Shown here one piece after another: positions 12,401 to 24,555 of a stretch of 64,000 nucleotides of DNA. A model generated the notes under the pieces. That model was not told the origin of the DNA. It made no database searches and worked only from the letters and a program-made list of their open reading frames with translations. The number at the start of each line of letters is the position of its first letter. Position 1 is the first letter of the stretch. A program made the translations under genes and the position numbers. Source of the DNA: Lateolabrax maculatus (Eukaryota > Chordata > Actinopteri > Acropomatiformes > Lateolabracidae); the NCBI GenBank assembly GCA_031216445.1, contig CM062219.1:13485001-13549000 (forward strand), given 5' to 3'.

Positions 12401-15225
12401 ATGAGAAAGAATTGACACAAACAACACAAAAAAAAACAAAAACAGTTGATCTGTATCAACATTATAACTTTATTTATTTTGTTGCTTAAGCTGCAGGAAA
12501 TCTCAACACGGTAGCTGGTGTATCGTTGATGAATTTAATTATCAAGACTGGAAAAAGTGTGTCTTCATGAGATTTGAATGATTTCTTCACCTAAAATTCA
12601 CAGAATGGCAAGGACGTCCTTGATTATTGGAAAATGTTTTCAGCAGAGCAAAACAGACAGAGGTTTTTTTTACATTTAGAGATAATGAACATGCAGGGTT
12701 GTCTTTCTTTAAAAAAAATTATTTCATCAAGGACAAAAAATTCCTATTCTGCGGTGATGTGGGAAGATTGGTGTATTTATGTACTGTGCAGCAACAACCT
12801 GAGCTAAACAGTCAAGACGGTGGAGACAAATATGATTCAAATACCTCTCTGTCTAATCTATCAATACTTGTCGCAAATTCTCACTGGCATCATGCAGGGA
12901 CGTCTTTTAGCACAACAGAAATAAAACAAAGTAAACTTGCCATAATAAAACCGCCCAAAACATCAATTTGGTCTTATAATCACAAAATAATTCCTTTTGT
13001 AAGAAAGAACAAGAAAATCCATTAAATTCCCCTGAGGGACAGACTCCTAAGTGAAAACCTCCACTCAATAATGTAACAACCAAAAAATCATTTGAGACCA
13101 GTAAAATACCTTGGTTAAGATATTGGCTTTCTAATCTCCAGGGTCGCACTGGCCCTGTAAGGTTAAAGCCTGTGACTGATGAGAGTGCTGGCTTCCTCAG
13201 ATTTACACAACTGTATTGATATAGGATGCTTGATTAAGATGGTTTTCAAGCTCAGGGGTAGGTGGAACGATTTCGTGGGAGACGTGCCATGAGCAAGTGG
13301 AGTCCAGTGGATGCACTTGAAGAAATTAAAAAGAGGAGTATAGGCTATAGCAATTATAGAAATGTTTCCCGGCAAGTGAGGAAAGGGGGCATGGTGAGAT
13401 GTCTGTTGCATTTTAATAGTCTTTACACATCTGCGAAGGAACAATGATTTAGAGAGGGATTGCTTTTCTTCGTTGTAGTCAATCAGCTAAAAGCAGGAAG
13501 GGCTGCTGAAAGCTTCCAGTCTGGTGCGTGCCACAGTCCCTGTTGTTCATTTTCATGTGTATGTAATCCTATTTAATCTTTGTCTGACCAGCAAAGTTTT
13601 GCTGAGCTTTCCACTCTCTCTTTCACTTACAGTAATGTTAAATACAACAAATGTCTTGAAATGCACTATACAAATTACAAATACATTGTTTTTTTAATTC
13701 AATTATTGTCCTGGTAAACATTTAGAACTACACACGCTCATGTATAGTGCAGACAGAGCATTCAACTGCTGATAACTAGTCAGCTCTGTTTGAGAAACTA
13801 GTGATTCAGTTATTAGCTGGATTTCAGTTGTAGGCCTGTTTGAGTCAGTTTTTCTCGTGTTAGGAGGAAATATTTTTAATATTTTTCTTTTATATTTCAG
13901 TATTCAAGAAACAAAATGAAATATGGTGTTTGCCACTGAAAAGAAGTTTTGTGACAAAAATGATGATGTTGCATGGATTTCATGTTACTTTTCACTTCCA
14001 ATTACACTATTACTTAAGTTATCATGTATCTAAGACCTAGTTAAATAAATATTAGAAATAATAAATAAATATTTACCTCATGTCCCCAAAAAGATTGTCA
14101 AAAGTCATGTTCAGAGAGACATGATTGCCTTTGGTAGGTTGTTTAATTGCTTCCCTATAGTCTGAATATCTGGAGTATATACTGTGACAATCACATGACT
14201 TATGGCCCCACTTAGCAACATTTATTCAGAGTGTTATTTTTAGAAAATGTACAGGTTTTCAAAACGGGGACCAGAAAAAGGTCCCACCTTGGCTCCCACG
14301 TGTGATTAACTTGAACAATTTGCCGGTGCTTTGTTTGCCTCAGCAGGAAAAGGTTATCTCCGATTCTCCAGCTGCTGATCCAAAACACTCCTGGTTCATG
14401 TTTCTGGTTATAAGACTCAGATTCATGTAGACTAATTGGTTTAATTGTGATAAACAGACACCTTCATATGAAATTTGAAATTAGATATATTAGGGATCTG
14501 GGGTGAGGCAAAAAATATTACGGTTCTCAAGCCCCTCAGAAGTTGCAGCTGATGCTTGTTCTGGTGGAGATTAAGGCACATCAATACTGTGATTAACGCT
14601 ATGTCAATAATTTCCCCACATGTGCAGGGGGTGCAGATTCTTCAAATGTTTTTTTTCTAATTTATTAAATGGATTGGTGCAAATTGAGGTTTCCCACCTC
14701 TGATGATACTGTGTGGGAAATGCCCCCCATCACAACTTGGCATGATGTTGTTACGTTGATTCTGATGGACAGTCAGACATCAATCTCATACACATGGCTA
14801 CAACATCATCATCTGATCTAATTCATAATTATTTAAAGACTATTTGATTTTTTGGTTTAATTCATGGTGGGCTGAATATAGTACGGTGCTCGAGCCCTTC
14901 AGAGCCACAGAGCTAGAGCCTATTCACAGTTGAGATCTTGACTGAAGGGTATTGCTTTAAAAAAAAAAATCCATGGTAGGGAAGGGTCCAGTGAAAATAT
15001 AAAGGTTGTGAAGGGTCTTGCTTTTTTATAAAAGGAAATATAACATTCAGCCCTCCCCACCACAGTCATTTTTGTACTGTCCATAATGACACCACAGTCC
15101 CCTGTTGGATAGGTTCACAAGTATACACATTTAGAACTTTTATCTTTGTAAAAATGATAAAAGTTACACAATCCTTACTCTGTCATGGTACAGTTAGACA
15201 AGTAGACTGTACACACACAGATATA
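9481..15225. other. Non-coding stretch, no gene seen
   Basis: Mostly unique AT-rich DNA. It includes the C13 run at 10291-10303, which sits where a splice acceptor tract would (see findings). An open frame of 132 codons lies at 12627-13025 (+) and shows no known domain. A diverged direct repeat of about 28 bp occurs at 14514 and 14875. Confidence 0.6.
10291..10303. repeat. Poly(C) tract, C13
   Basis: Thirteen C residues within a longer pyrimidine-rich stretch that ends in CAG at 10306. Confidence 0.9.
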
Positions 15226-15257
15226 CCCCCCCCCCCCCCCAAAAAAAAAAAAAAAAC
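15226..15257. repeat. Back-to-back C15/A17 homopolymers
   Basis: Fifteen C followed directly by seventeen A. Length is likely to vary between individuals and to be error-prone in assembly. Confidence 0.92.
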
Positions 15258-17932
15258 TAGATTATTAGCTTGTACTCCACTATCATTGACATACTCCAGA
15301 TTCCTGTCCTTACTGAGCCATTTGAGAGGTTTTTGTTTGTGTAAATCGCACTTGAAAAAAAATTGCTTGATAGTAATAGCAGATAACTTGAGTCTATTTG
15401 CATGACTCACCACAGTTATCATTCAGCCATTAAGGCAATTCCAGTGTGAATGTGTGTCTGTGTGCTACCCCATTTCTCTGTGAAAAGTGAAGACCAATTC
15501 ATGTTTTAAATCCTCAGAGTGAAGACATTTTTGTGAAGTAAACATTTCTGCCAGCTTTCACTTGTCCAAGAACAGGTTGAAGAAGGGCTTGCTTTCGGTG
15601 TTAAGTCAGTGTGTTAAGATTAGAAATATGTTAGTAAGCATAAGGGTAGAAATACAAGGATGTGTGTGTGTGCCTGCACATGATTTCTAAGCAGGTATAG
15701 GGGCTGTATACTTGAAATAAGTCAAGTTCATTATAATTGAGGCATTACATGATGTATCCACTTCCAGTCAACATGTTAAATAGAATATAGTGAGTGACCT
15801 CATTGCAAATAAAACCCACGATGACTGACATTTCCATCAGGTAATGCATACCTCACGCCTTCCATAAGGACATATAACATTGTGTAACTATCTTTTACAA
15901 TTGAAAAATGTACTGGTGACTGTTTTTTGTATTCAAAATATCTTGAATGTCAGAGGAAAGAGGAGTGAGATATTGTAAGTCAGTGAACTGTAAATTTGAA
16001 AGTTTATCTTTCGCCTGAAGGAAAACATGAGAATTGAGCATTAATGTAGGAGATGGAGTTCTGTCTACATACAGTACGGCCCATGACTATTCAACAGCTT
16101 ACTGTGGGCAAAGCACACTGGGATACAGCTGCATTCATTTATTTGTACTGCAGTTCGTCTTAGACTGAGCTGTATGCTCTCATCATTAATTACATGTGAA
16201 AATGCTTTTCTCTTCGTATTCTTTCTCCTCAGTAAGCTTTGGGTCCATATTGTTTAACATTTAATTAAAAGGTGATGCTGCCTCTCTGAGAGTACTGTGA
16301 TCAGAAGAAAAAAAGTTAAACTTGGTTTCAGTGCCAGAATTGCTAGGCACAGTCTGGTCCGGTAACCTCAGTTGCTAATTTGGCAGCCTCCCGATGTCGG
16401 GCCAATGCAGCATCAGTGGTAGTTTGGATCTAAGAATTTGGCAACCGTAAAGCAAGCTGACAGTATATTTGAGTGTCTTTCCACCCCAATTAACCAAACT
16501 GTTGAATGTTTCGTAGAGGTTTTGTATGTCAAAGAGATCCACCAGTATTTTGGACAAGGATAGGGATGGAAGTGAGTGAAGCTGCACAAACAACAAACAA
16601 CAAACAAAGTGGCAGTTAGCAAATGAGAAAGTCCTCGGTTTAAGGCTGGAGCTGAATATGGATTTTCAACTTCAGACTTGATGCATAAAGTTGGCTTAAA
16701 AAACAATGCTACATTGGTGATGGAGGCAGGCATGGACATGGCCCTTTTCTCTCTAAATGGACTCTACTGACAATAAAGAATATTTCTGGATCTTAATGAA
16801 GATTGATTTTTACTTGAACACATACCACAGTTCGATTTATTGATTGATTATTTGCCTTATCAAGATCAATAATTCTGATTCCAAATGACCAGGTTCATGT
16901 CTGTAAAGTTCTATTGACTTGACACCGTTTTGAAAAAATGGCATATTAAATTATCTTGCAAGATCATTAAATCATTAATTATTAATATTGCTTAGGTGAT
17001 CTGAACAAATTGGCCTGATGAAATTGGTGATGATGAATTTTAAAGCATTCACACGTTTTGGCAATGATCGAAGTAATTTGTGAAAAACATGATTTGTCGT
17101 AGGCATCTCTGCCCTATTAATTGCTCTGCAGGCATCCCTTATTTAGTGTGATGATTTTTCCCTACACCTCAGCAATCAGTTATTCTACACTTTTATGCTA
17201 CACAGTGAAAGGACTTTGTGGAAATCTTTCAAAATGAATTAAATTATTCAGATTGCATTACACTCTAAGCTCGATCCCAAAACCCACCATCATTATTCTC
17301 ATTCTAACTGCCTAATTATTTCCCATGCAAAAATACTGGGGGGAAAAAAACACTGTGGACAGCAATATACAGTAGCAGAGTGTCAAAGTTGGAAACTTCA
17401 GTACTCTCTATGCAACCCATGGATCTCCATTGCTCTCTGTCTACATTCTTTTTCAAGGTGTCTTTCTTTGTCCTAGTTCAGTGTCTGACTTAATATGTCA
17501 GCGAGATTGCACCAAGTCAGACTGTTGTCACTGAGATTTTGTAAAATACAAGTTAATGCAACTTTCGCTTCTCCACTATGGTCTTTTTATTTTCACCTAT
17601 GCTTAACTTCTCATCAGGTAAAAAGACATGTCCATGCAAAAGTTGGCCCTGGTACATGGTGTGAAGGTTATCAGTCAGACATTGTGCCTGGCTGTGTATG
17701 AGTGAGATGCACTTTCTTATTCAGCACAAAGAGTTTGGTAACTGTGGTCATAGCGTGTGTGTGCTAATAGTGAGGAATATGTGAAAAGATGAATTTCAGT
17801 TGCCTTGAGTATACTGATAATTGTCTCTGTCTTCTGAATAACTATAAATCTAAGGTACTGCCAAGGACACCTTTTGATGAGTGGTCTGGATTTTTAAATA
17901 AAAAAAAGACAAGGTTGAGGACTGATCTCTTC

Positions 17933-17951
17933 TTTTTTTTTTTTTTTTTTT
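17933..17951. repeat. Poly(T) tract, T19
   Basis: Uninterrupted T run. No retroposon body is evident beside it. Confidence 0.9.
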
Positions 17952-19315
17952 GTAAAACACAAAAAATGGCTGGTCCGTAGGTGACACTCATAGAGGAAGC
18001 CTTCAGAAAACAACATCAGGTTCTCCTTGCAGCTCCCTTTCTCCCAACAAGCTGCATATCCAAATCTCATCCAATCACTCTGTGGGTGGAGTGTGGGTAC
18101 ACACACACATTTCGATTACAGCAGCGAGTCAGAGGTCAGTCTGGAGGTTGACTGTCAGTCCATCATATGTGGCCATTAACGGGCTTAAAAGCTTCGCTGC
18201 GTGATAAACATCATCAACATTTACTGTCTTAGAGTGCTCCTCATCTAAATGCAGTGCCACCCTTTCAAGCACTTGGGCCCAGCTTTTTAATTATGTGTGC
18301 TTTTTAAGAATGTGTGAAGTCTGAACTCTGAATTTAAAAATCCCAGCCACTGACTGATAGCCAACACTGACTGGGTGCAAAACAATGAAACAATTCCTTT
18401 TACAACAATTACAACAGTTAAGGTGGACACATATCATCTATGAAGAGACAGTTTAGACAGAGAAATTACTTTACTTTTTGGTATAGTTAGTCATTAACTA
18501 GTATTGCCCATACCTTTTGCCATCTTTTACATTTCAGCCTTGTGAGAGGATGTTGAAGACAGTGCATTCTTTGTTTTAGTACCGATTCTGACAAATTACC
18601 TTTGGTCTTAGACCCATATGTTTAGTGTCAGGCCATGCTTAACCACTACATTGTGCTCTTGTCAGTTTCCTTCGTATGTCTCTCTCACAGCGTGATCTAT
18701 GGTGCAGACATATAGACATATAGACAATGGATCAAAAAAGTTGAAGGCAGCAAAGTTAAAATTTTGATATCCTGTGCTGCCAGAGCAATATCATGCTCTT
18801 TCCCGAAATCAATATTAAACCACCAAACGATACATCAACATGCTGTAGCTGTAGCAGGACTAGCTGGTGCGAGTCACTGGTGACACACCGGCTCAGTTTG
18901 TAGAACTTTCAGTCATCCAGATTGTTCATGGTATTTCGATTTTGCCTTCATCAAAACTCAGGCAGTTTCACATGTCCCAAGGAATCTAATCAGCTGTTTC
19001 ACAACCCAAACCTCTGAGCAGCATATTTTACCTGAGTCAAAACAATTGCAGCTGGTGGAATTTCATGCTTTGTTTTTGTGTTGTAGCCTTTATTCAGCCA
19101 AGACGAATGTGGAAATGGTTACAGAAACAATAACAGCTGTATCGTACCTTCAATCAAACAGGCAAATGTATGCATGGGTTGGGATGTTGTACATTATCCC
19201 GTTTATTTTACAACACAAACTCTTGCCTCGGCTCTGTTACCATTTTGCACCTGTTAATGGTAAATCAGTTGCTGAGCTACAGTATTTGAGGCCAACAGAG
19301 CATCAATTATACCTG

Positions 19316-19341
19316 AAGGCTACTCCTATCGGAGTAGCCTT
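19316..19341. other. Perfect 11-bp inverted repeat (hairpin)
   Basis: The arm AAGGCTACTCC (19316-19326) is followed by a TATC loop and its exact complement (19331-19341). A transcript would form a tight stem-loop. No host RNA gene family is recognised. Confidence 0.75.
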
Positions 19342-20882
19342 AGCGGTAGGATGACCTTACTGGTCACTGGGCTCAGTTGCTGCTGAGGCCATTTTCAATT
19401 GTTTCCAGTCTGAATTGGAAACCATGCTGTGTCCTGCCTATATAGAGCCCCAGGGGAGTTCTTTTTTGGCGTGGAATTTGGCAAAAAATAATAATGCACC
19501 TGCAGGTCTACAGTTTAATTTTCTGGATTTTTGATCCATTCACTATGACCACATGGCATCATGACAGGGACATAAATCACCGGGACACAGTGAGCTGCAG
19601 CAACGGCCCTAACAATCCCCAGATGTAACCCGGTAGGTGTCTGTAATTTCTGACTCACACAGATGCGGAAATGACTGGAACTGGATTGGCTTCAGTGACA
19701 CCAGCACCTCGGGGAGGGTTTATCAGTTCCCCAACTCTGCTCTGGGTGCACTTTATGTTCTACCAAATAGAATGTGAGAAGTTTATTCATGTGCATGCAC
19801 CAACATACAGTATACACACACTCAAACACACAAATAAAGGTCTGAGGCAAGGTTCTGAAAGTCTCACTTTGAAGGTACTTTTGAAACCACTGGTGTTGAA
19901 AACTGTTGTTGGTCGCTTAATGTATTAGCTTCCTACTGGCCATTCAAACTTCTTCATCTTCCAGCTGAGTTTTGTTGTCTTATGGCAAATCTCAGTTTAT
20001 TTTGGAAAAAAAACAACATAGAATCCTAGGAGACATTTGCACAATGAACTTAAAAAGGATTGAAAATAAAGAAAATGCAAATATATCATTCATAAAAAAG
20101 TTGACTTTCACAGTAAACAGGCTTACTGTTTGGGTAAATGCTTGAAAATGTTAAGACTTTTATGACTGTGTCATAGCTGTGACAGCACTTTTACATTTTA
20201 TTATATCCTCTGTAAAAGTATTTATAAGCTTTAGTCTGAGCACAAACTAAATCTTATGATACAGACGAAATACTTTTAGAATTAATTTTAGATATTAAAT
20301 CGAATATCTGTCCACTATTAATGTTATGCTGTTTTTAGCTCTTGTCAAATTACACATACAAACTAGCAAAATAGAAAGACTAGAATATTCTCAGATTGTT
20401 GATTTATTTTTTTTAAAAGATAAAAGAAAAAGCATCTGGACAAAAATGATCCAAAATAAAATATCACACAAATGGTTGCTTCAATAATAGGGAATATATA
20501 TTTGAACTGTTGAATGCACTGTTTTCTGTTGTTCATTAATGACGTATTTCCCCTGTCTAGGTCGATTACTCACTCAAACTCACATATTCCTCAGCAGGAC
20601 TCATAAATTCAGACTGGCATCTGACCTGTGGCATCGTCAATTTCTCCAAGAAGTTTGTTTGTTTACCCTTTTCCTTCGTAGCTTGGCGAGGTTGAGAGGA
20701 TTTTAATTTGTTGAGCTATTGATGGTGGTTGCTTGCTGCTCAGACTATTGGATATCAATAACAGTCACAGTCAACAAAACATTGGAATAGGGATTTTACT
20801 GTAGGGTAGCACCATACTGTAGCTCTCCATTTGGTTCTGCAATATAGACATTGCAGGTAACAAGTTTTTCCTTACGGTCTCT

Positions 20883-21227
20883 GGTAACACTTGACTTAAA
20901 TTCCCCCTATTAAGTACATATAATCTGTATAAAAACATTGAACAAATGGTTTATAACACACTATAATATAGTTGTAAGTGGATATAAAAACATTTTTAAG
21001 TCCTTGTTAATTCACAGTATGTGTCAACACTTACAACCTCTCCTGTGAGGATATTTTGTTATTACAATTGTGTTTTGCCATTCATTATCTGTTTATTCAC
21101 CAACCTAGATTTGACAAATACATTAATAAACACTTATGCTTAAAACTACATTATATTGTATAATGTATAATCAAGTGTTTACGACTTATACATGCTATAC
21201 GAGGGGGACTTAAAGTAAAGAATTACC
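20883..21227. mobile_element. Non-autonomous DNA transposon with GGTAAC termini
   Basis: About 345 bp bounded by inverted termini. The left end starts GGTAACACTTGACTTAA and the right end, read on the other strand, starts GGTAATTCTTTACTTTAA. They match at 20 of the first 25 positions and both run into CCCCC. The interior is AT-rich with no open frame, as in a MITE. TCTCT occurs next to both ends (20878-20882 and 21231-21235), but three bases separate it from the right terminus, so the target duplication is uncertain. GGTAACACTTTA-type termini are common in fish repeats. The superfamily cannot be fixed from the ends alone. Confidence 0.65.
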
Positions 21228-23044
21228 TTATCTCTAAAATCTACGTCTAAATTCAGTGGTGCAGAATAATTCAATGCTGTCACCCAGTGACTCACAATAA
21301 ATGTGCTTATGATTTTCCACTTGCTTCAAATTAATTTATGATTATGACTTTGACTTAAGTGAAATAACCAAACACCAATGATTTTGTCTATTGTCGAGCT
21401 ATATCACTAGTATCTGAATAAATTGGAAATATGGAATCCAGCTATTCTGAAATCCAGGCACAAAATTACAAAACGTGGTCAGAAAGGTTGTTGTGATATC
21501 CACGTAACTCGCCATCTCTGCGAGTGGTAAGACTGCTAATAATGTACGTTTAGCAATGTGCACCACTTAATTAGTGTGCATAGCCCCTCACCAAATAATT
21601 ATGAATACTTTTCTGTAAGGGCAGTGGTAGCAGTTTTTCGGAAGATGCAGAATAATCTTCTAGCAGCAGTTGTAGTTGCATTAGTCTTTGAAGCGGGAAA
21701 TAACATTCCTGGCAGTGGCACTAGTAGAGTAAATGTTTAATCACATCACCACATAATGTTAAGTAACATAGTCTTTATGTCACATTACAAGTGTAATTCT
21801 ACATCACAAAGAGGTATTTAGAGCAAAAAAAAAAAAAAAAAAAATCCTGTCACCTTTGGCATGAAAACCGTGCCTCATTTAAACACTACACACAAGATTA
21901 GCAGCTTATTTTCTAGGTTTGATTCCACTCTGGAAACATACTCTAGTGTACAACAGGCTAACACAATATGCACGTTCTTATTTCTATGTTGGAATCCCTC
22001 CAGTTGTAGATGTCTGCCAAGCTTGTAGGATAATGTTTTTATGTGGTGCTGGTGCTTTGGAATAATGCTCAATCATAAACTCCCATCTGCCAGCTTTACT
22101 CTTGACAAGGCCCTCAATGGTCTTTCACAGCCTCTTTCGACTATGATCTACAACTTAAATGTCTCGTTCAGCATCCCAGCCATTAACAACTTCAGAGTTC
22201 CATGGCTGGAATCAATAATGCATCGTGTTTCGCTTTACCAACTCCTGCACACCTCATTACAAAAAGACTTAAAGGGAAACAGGTCCAAGGGCAAACTGTA
22301 AGACAAGACAGATTGATAGATGAAAAACACAGATAGAGAATGGCAAAGAAACAGAAGTAGTGATAATCAGAGTAGCAAGCCTGAAGAGGCTAGTCCAGTG
22401 GGAAAAAGCACGACTTAGGTGACACGATCCTTCCAATTTCGGATTTGTCCTGCTGCTACCGGCTGCAAATAAACCTCAAACCATTATAAGAGTCACCGAT
22501 GCCTGCTAAGCAGCTCCTCTCATATCTCTGAAAAGTATTTTCATTCACTGCTTGACATCAAAAATGTGCTTTATTCAACAATAAATAGAATTTGGTATTA
22601 CTTTTTTTTTTATATATGAAAAAACTGCTATGGCTAATACTTTCACTGCAGTAAAATAACAGTATTTTTTCTAACACCATTGGAATCACACACTTACAAA
22701 CACTGGAACATTACATTATTCAATTATTTTTTTCTTTCTGTTCTGTATTGAGGAAGGCAGTACAACCAATAGAAACATATATACAAAAGGCATAGTGAAG
22801 ACTGTACCCACGTTGCACACATTAACCTCAGGAAGTCTTTGGGTCCATCTAATTTCTTTCATTAGCCTGCTCGGCCATCTTTTCATCACTCCACTGAACA
22901 GCATTACAAAAATTACCTCCGACAGAAGAGAAATTACATTTACCTTGGAGACAATACAATGTTGCATACTGAAAAGACTTTTCTCACAGCAAATATCTTT
23001 ACTTGTTGAACCCAGGTCTAACTGATAACATTAATTAATGGTGG
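21228..23044. other. Non-coding stretch, no gene seen
   Basis: Contains the A20 run at 21825-21844. The stretch at 22060-22290 is less AT-rich than its surroundings and encodes an open frame of 86 codons with no known domain. Confidence 0.6.
21825..21844. repeat. Poly(A) tract, A20
   Basis: Uninterrupted A run of twenty. Confidence 0.92.
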
Positions 23045-23052
23045 TTGAAGGG

Positions 23053-23361
23053 CATTGGTTTCCAACCGTTATTGTCTAACATGCGCCCACAGCTCCATCC
23101 GATCGGCTCCAGCTCCCCTTCATTAGTACCACCCATCATGTTCCATCGGATTACAAACTGGATGTTGTTTAACAGGATTAATTATATAAAAAGGATATTG
23201 TTACAGTATTCTTTTCATTTATCCATGTCATTTACTAATCAAAAAATCACAGTTGCTATTTTTTAGCTGAGATAGTTGGGTAATTAGTTGAGCTTTTCTA
23301 CATGCCCCCTGCCAACTGCAGAAGTACCCCCAGGGTAAGTACCCCAGGGTGGGAATAACTG
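23053..23361. mobile_element. hAT-like non-autonomous transposon (candidate)
   Basis: The left end reads CATTGGTTTCCAACC. The right end, on the minus strand, reads CAGTTATTCCCACCCTGGGG. Both are degenerate forms of the CAGTGGTTCCCAACCTGGGG terminus seen in many fish hAT-type elements. The adjoining 8-mers TTGAAGGG (23045-23052) and CTCTAGGG (23362-23369) agree at 5 of 8 positions, as for an eroded 8-bp target duplication. At about 309 bp with no transposase frame, it would be an old internally deleted copy. Confidence 0.5.
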
Positions 23362-23369
23362 CTCTAGGG

Positions 23370-24528
23370 CTTTGTGCATGCTGGCTTACTGGCATGATTT
23401 ACTGTCACGCATAAATGGAAATGAGCTGTCATTAATGTCATTAATTACATCTGTGTCTTTTGCTGTGACAAGTCGCAATATCTGCTGTGTTAAATGATGG
23501 TCGACAAGGACAGTCTTCCATTAATTACCATTGTTACGCTCACCAGCTGGGATTACCTTACCTGACCTTGTTAGAAATGTTACACACTGATGAAGGTTGA
23601 AGCAGAAATGCTTGAGCATTGCCTTTTGAGCTTATGAAGTCCAATCTAAAGTATTATTTTTCCAGCTACTTTCTTTTTTTTAAGGGGTGTGCTGCCTTCC
23701 TCTTATAAGATTGTTATTTTTGGTTGAGCTCTCATCAAAGACTTTTATTCAGTGAAGCACACTTCTATCCCTACCGAGTCTATGCAATATATTCATGCTT
23801 TATGTAAAATATTCAGAGTGCATATAAAACCATATGGTATGCAACAAAGATCTATGACTGTTTATCTACAGAAAACAGAATGCTGATGGCAAATCATTAA
23901 AAATGTTGATTGGTCATTTGTGCTGGATGCAGTTTGTTGTGTGTATGTGTCTGCGTCCAGGTCACAACACAAACCTCTACATATAACTGATCAAAGACTA
24001 AATTCCATTACTTTCACATTTTATACTTTGACAGTGATTTGTGACAAAGGACATGAAATGGTTTGCCTCTCATGACCTAACATGTGTGGCGTGAACGACA
24101 TGGAGATAAAGCAACAATTCCAACTTCATGAATTATTAAATGTGGATCAGCAGTCAGGAATAAAAGTCAGTGTTCAGAGGAGAGTCATCTCACAAAACAT
24201 GAATTGGAGTTCTGCTCCTTATGAGATCCTTGCTTGGAGAGGGAATGAAGGATGGGAGGTGGAAGTCGCTGAACGAAATTGAGTGAGAAGGTTGATGCAT
24301 TGGATCCACTTTTCTTTTGCCTTCCGCTCCGTTTTCCCCTGCATGGGTGTAACATGCATGAAATTAACATATAGTAGTCTGTAGGGCAAAGGTCCCCCAT
24401 CAAATCCTCTCTGTATAACTGATAAAGAAACTTGAGAATGAGTATGAGGGGGCATGAGAGGACATAATTCAAACTTAACAAAAAAAGACTGCATTAATTA
24501 CAGGTTGCACACTAACTAAATCACATTA
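23370..24528. other. Non-coding stretch, no gene seen
   Basis: Holds the candidate regulatory block at 23375-23600. Three overlapping frames of 66 to 98 codons lie on both strands near 24.1-24.5 kb and match nothing recognised. Confidence 0.6.
23375..23600. promoter_or_regulatory. Candidate conserved non-coding element
   Basis: The 10-mer CATTAATTAC occurs twice exactly 80 bp apart (23439-23448 and 23519-23528), with a further TCATTAATG just before the first. CATTAATTAC contains the TAATTA core bound by many homeodomain proteins. The stretch has complex, non-repetitive sequence with no long open frame, the usual look of vertebrate developmental enhancers. This is inference only; no alignment was possible. 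Confidence 0.3.
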
Positions 24529-24555
24529 ACACACACACACACACACACACACACA
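24529..24555. repeat. (AC)n microsatellite, 13.5 units
   Basis: Uninterrupted AC dinucleotides. Confidence 0.95.

Larger units (their letters stand above)
15258..20882. other. Non-coding stretch, no gene seen
   Basis: AT-rich DNA with a small (ACAA)n-like run at 16585-16608, a T19 run at 17933-17951 and a perfect short hairpin at 19316-19341. Open frames are 108 codons or shorter and unrecognised. Confidence 0.6.
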
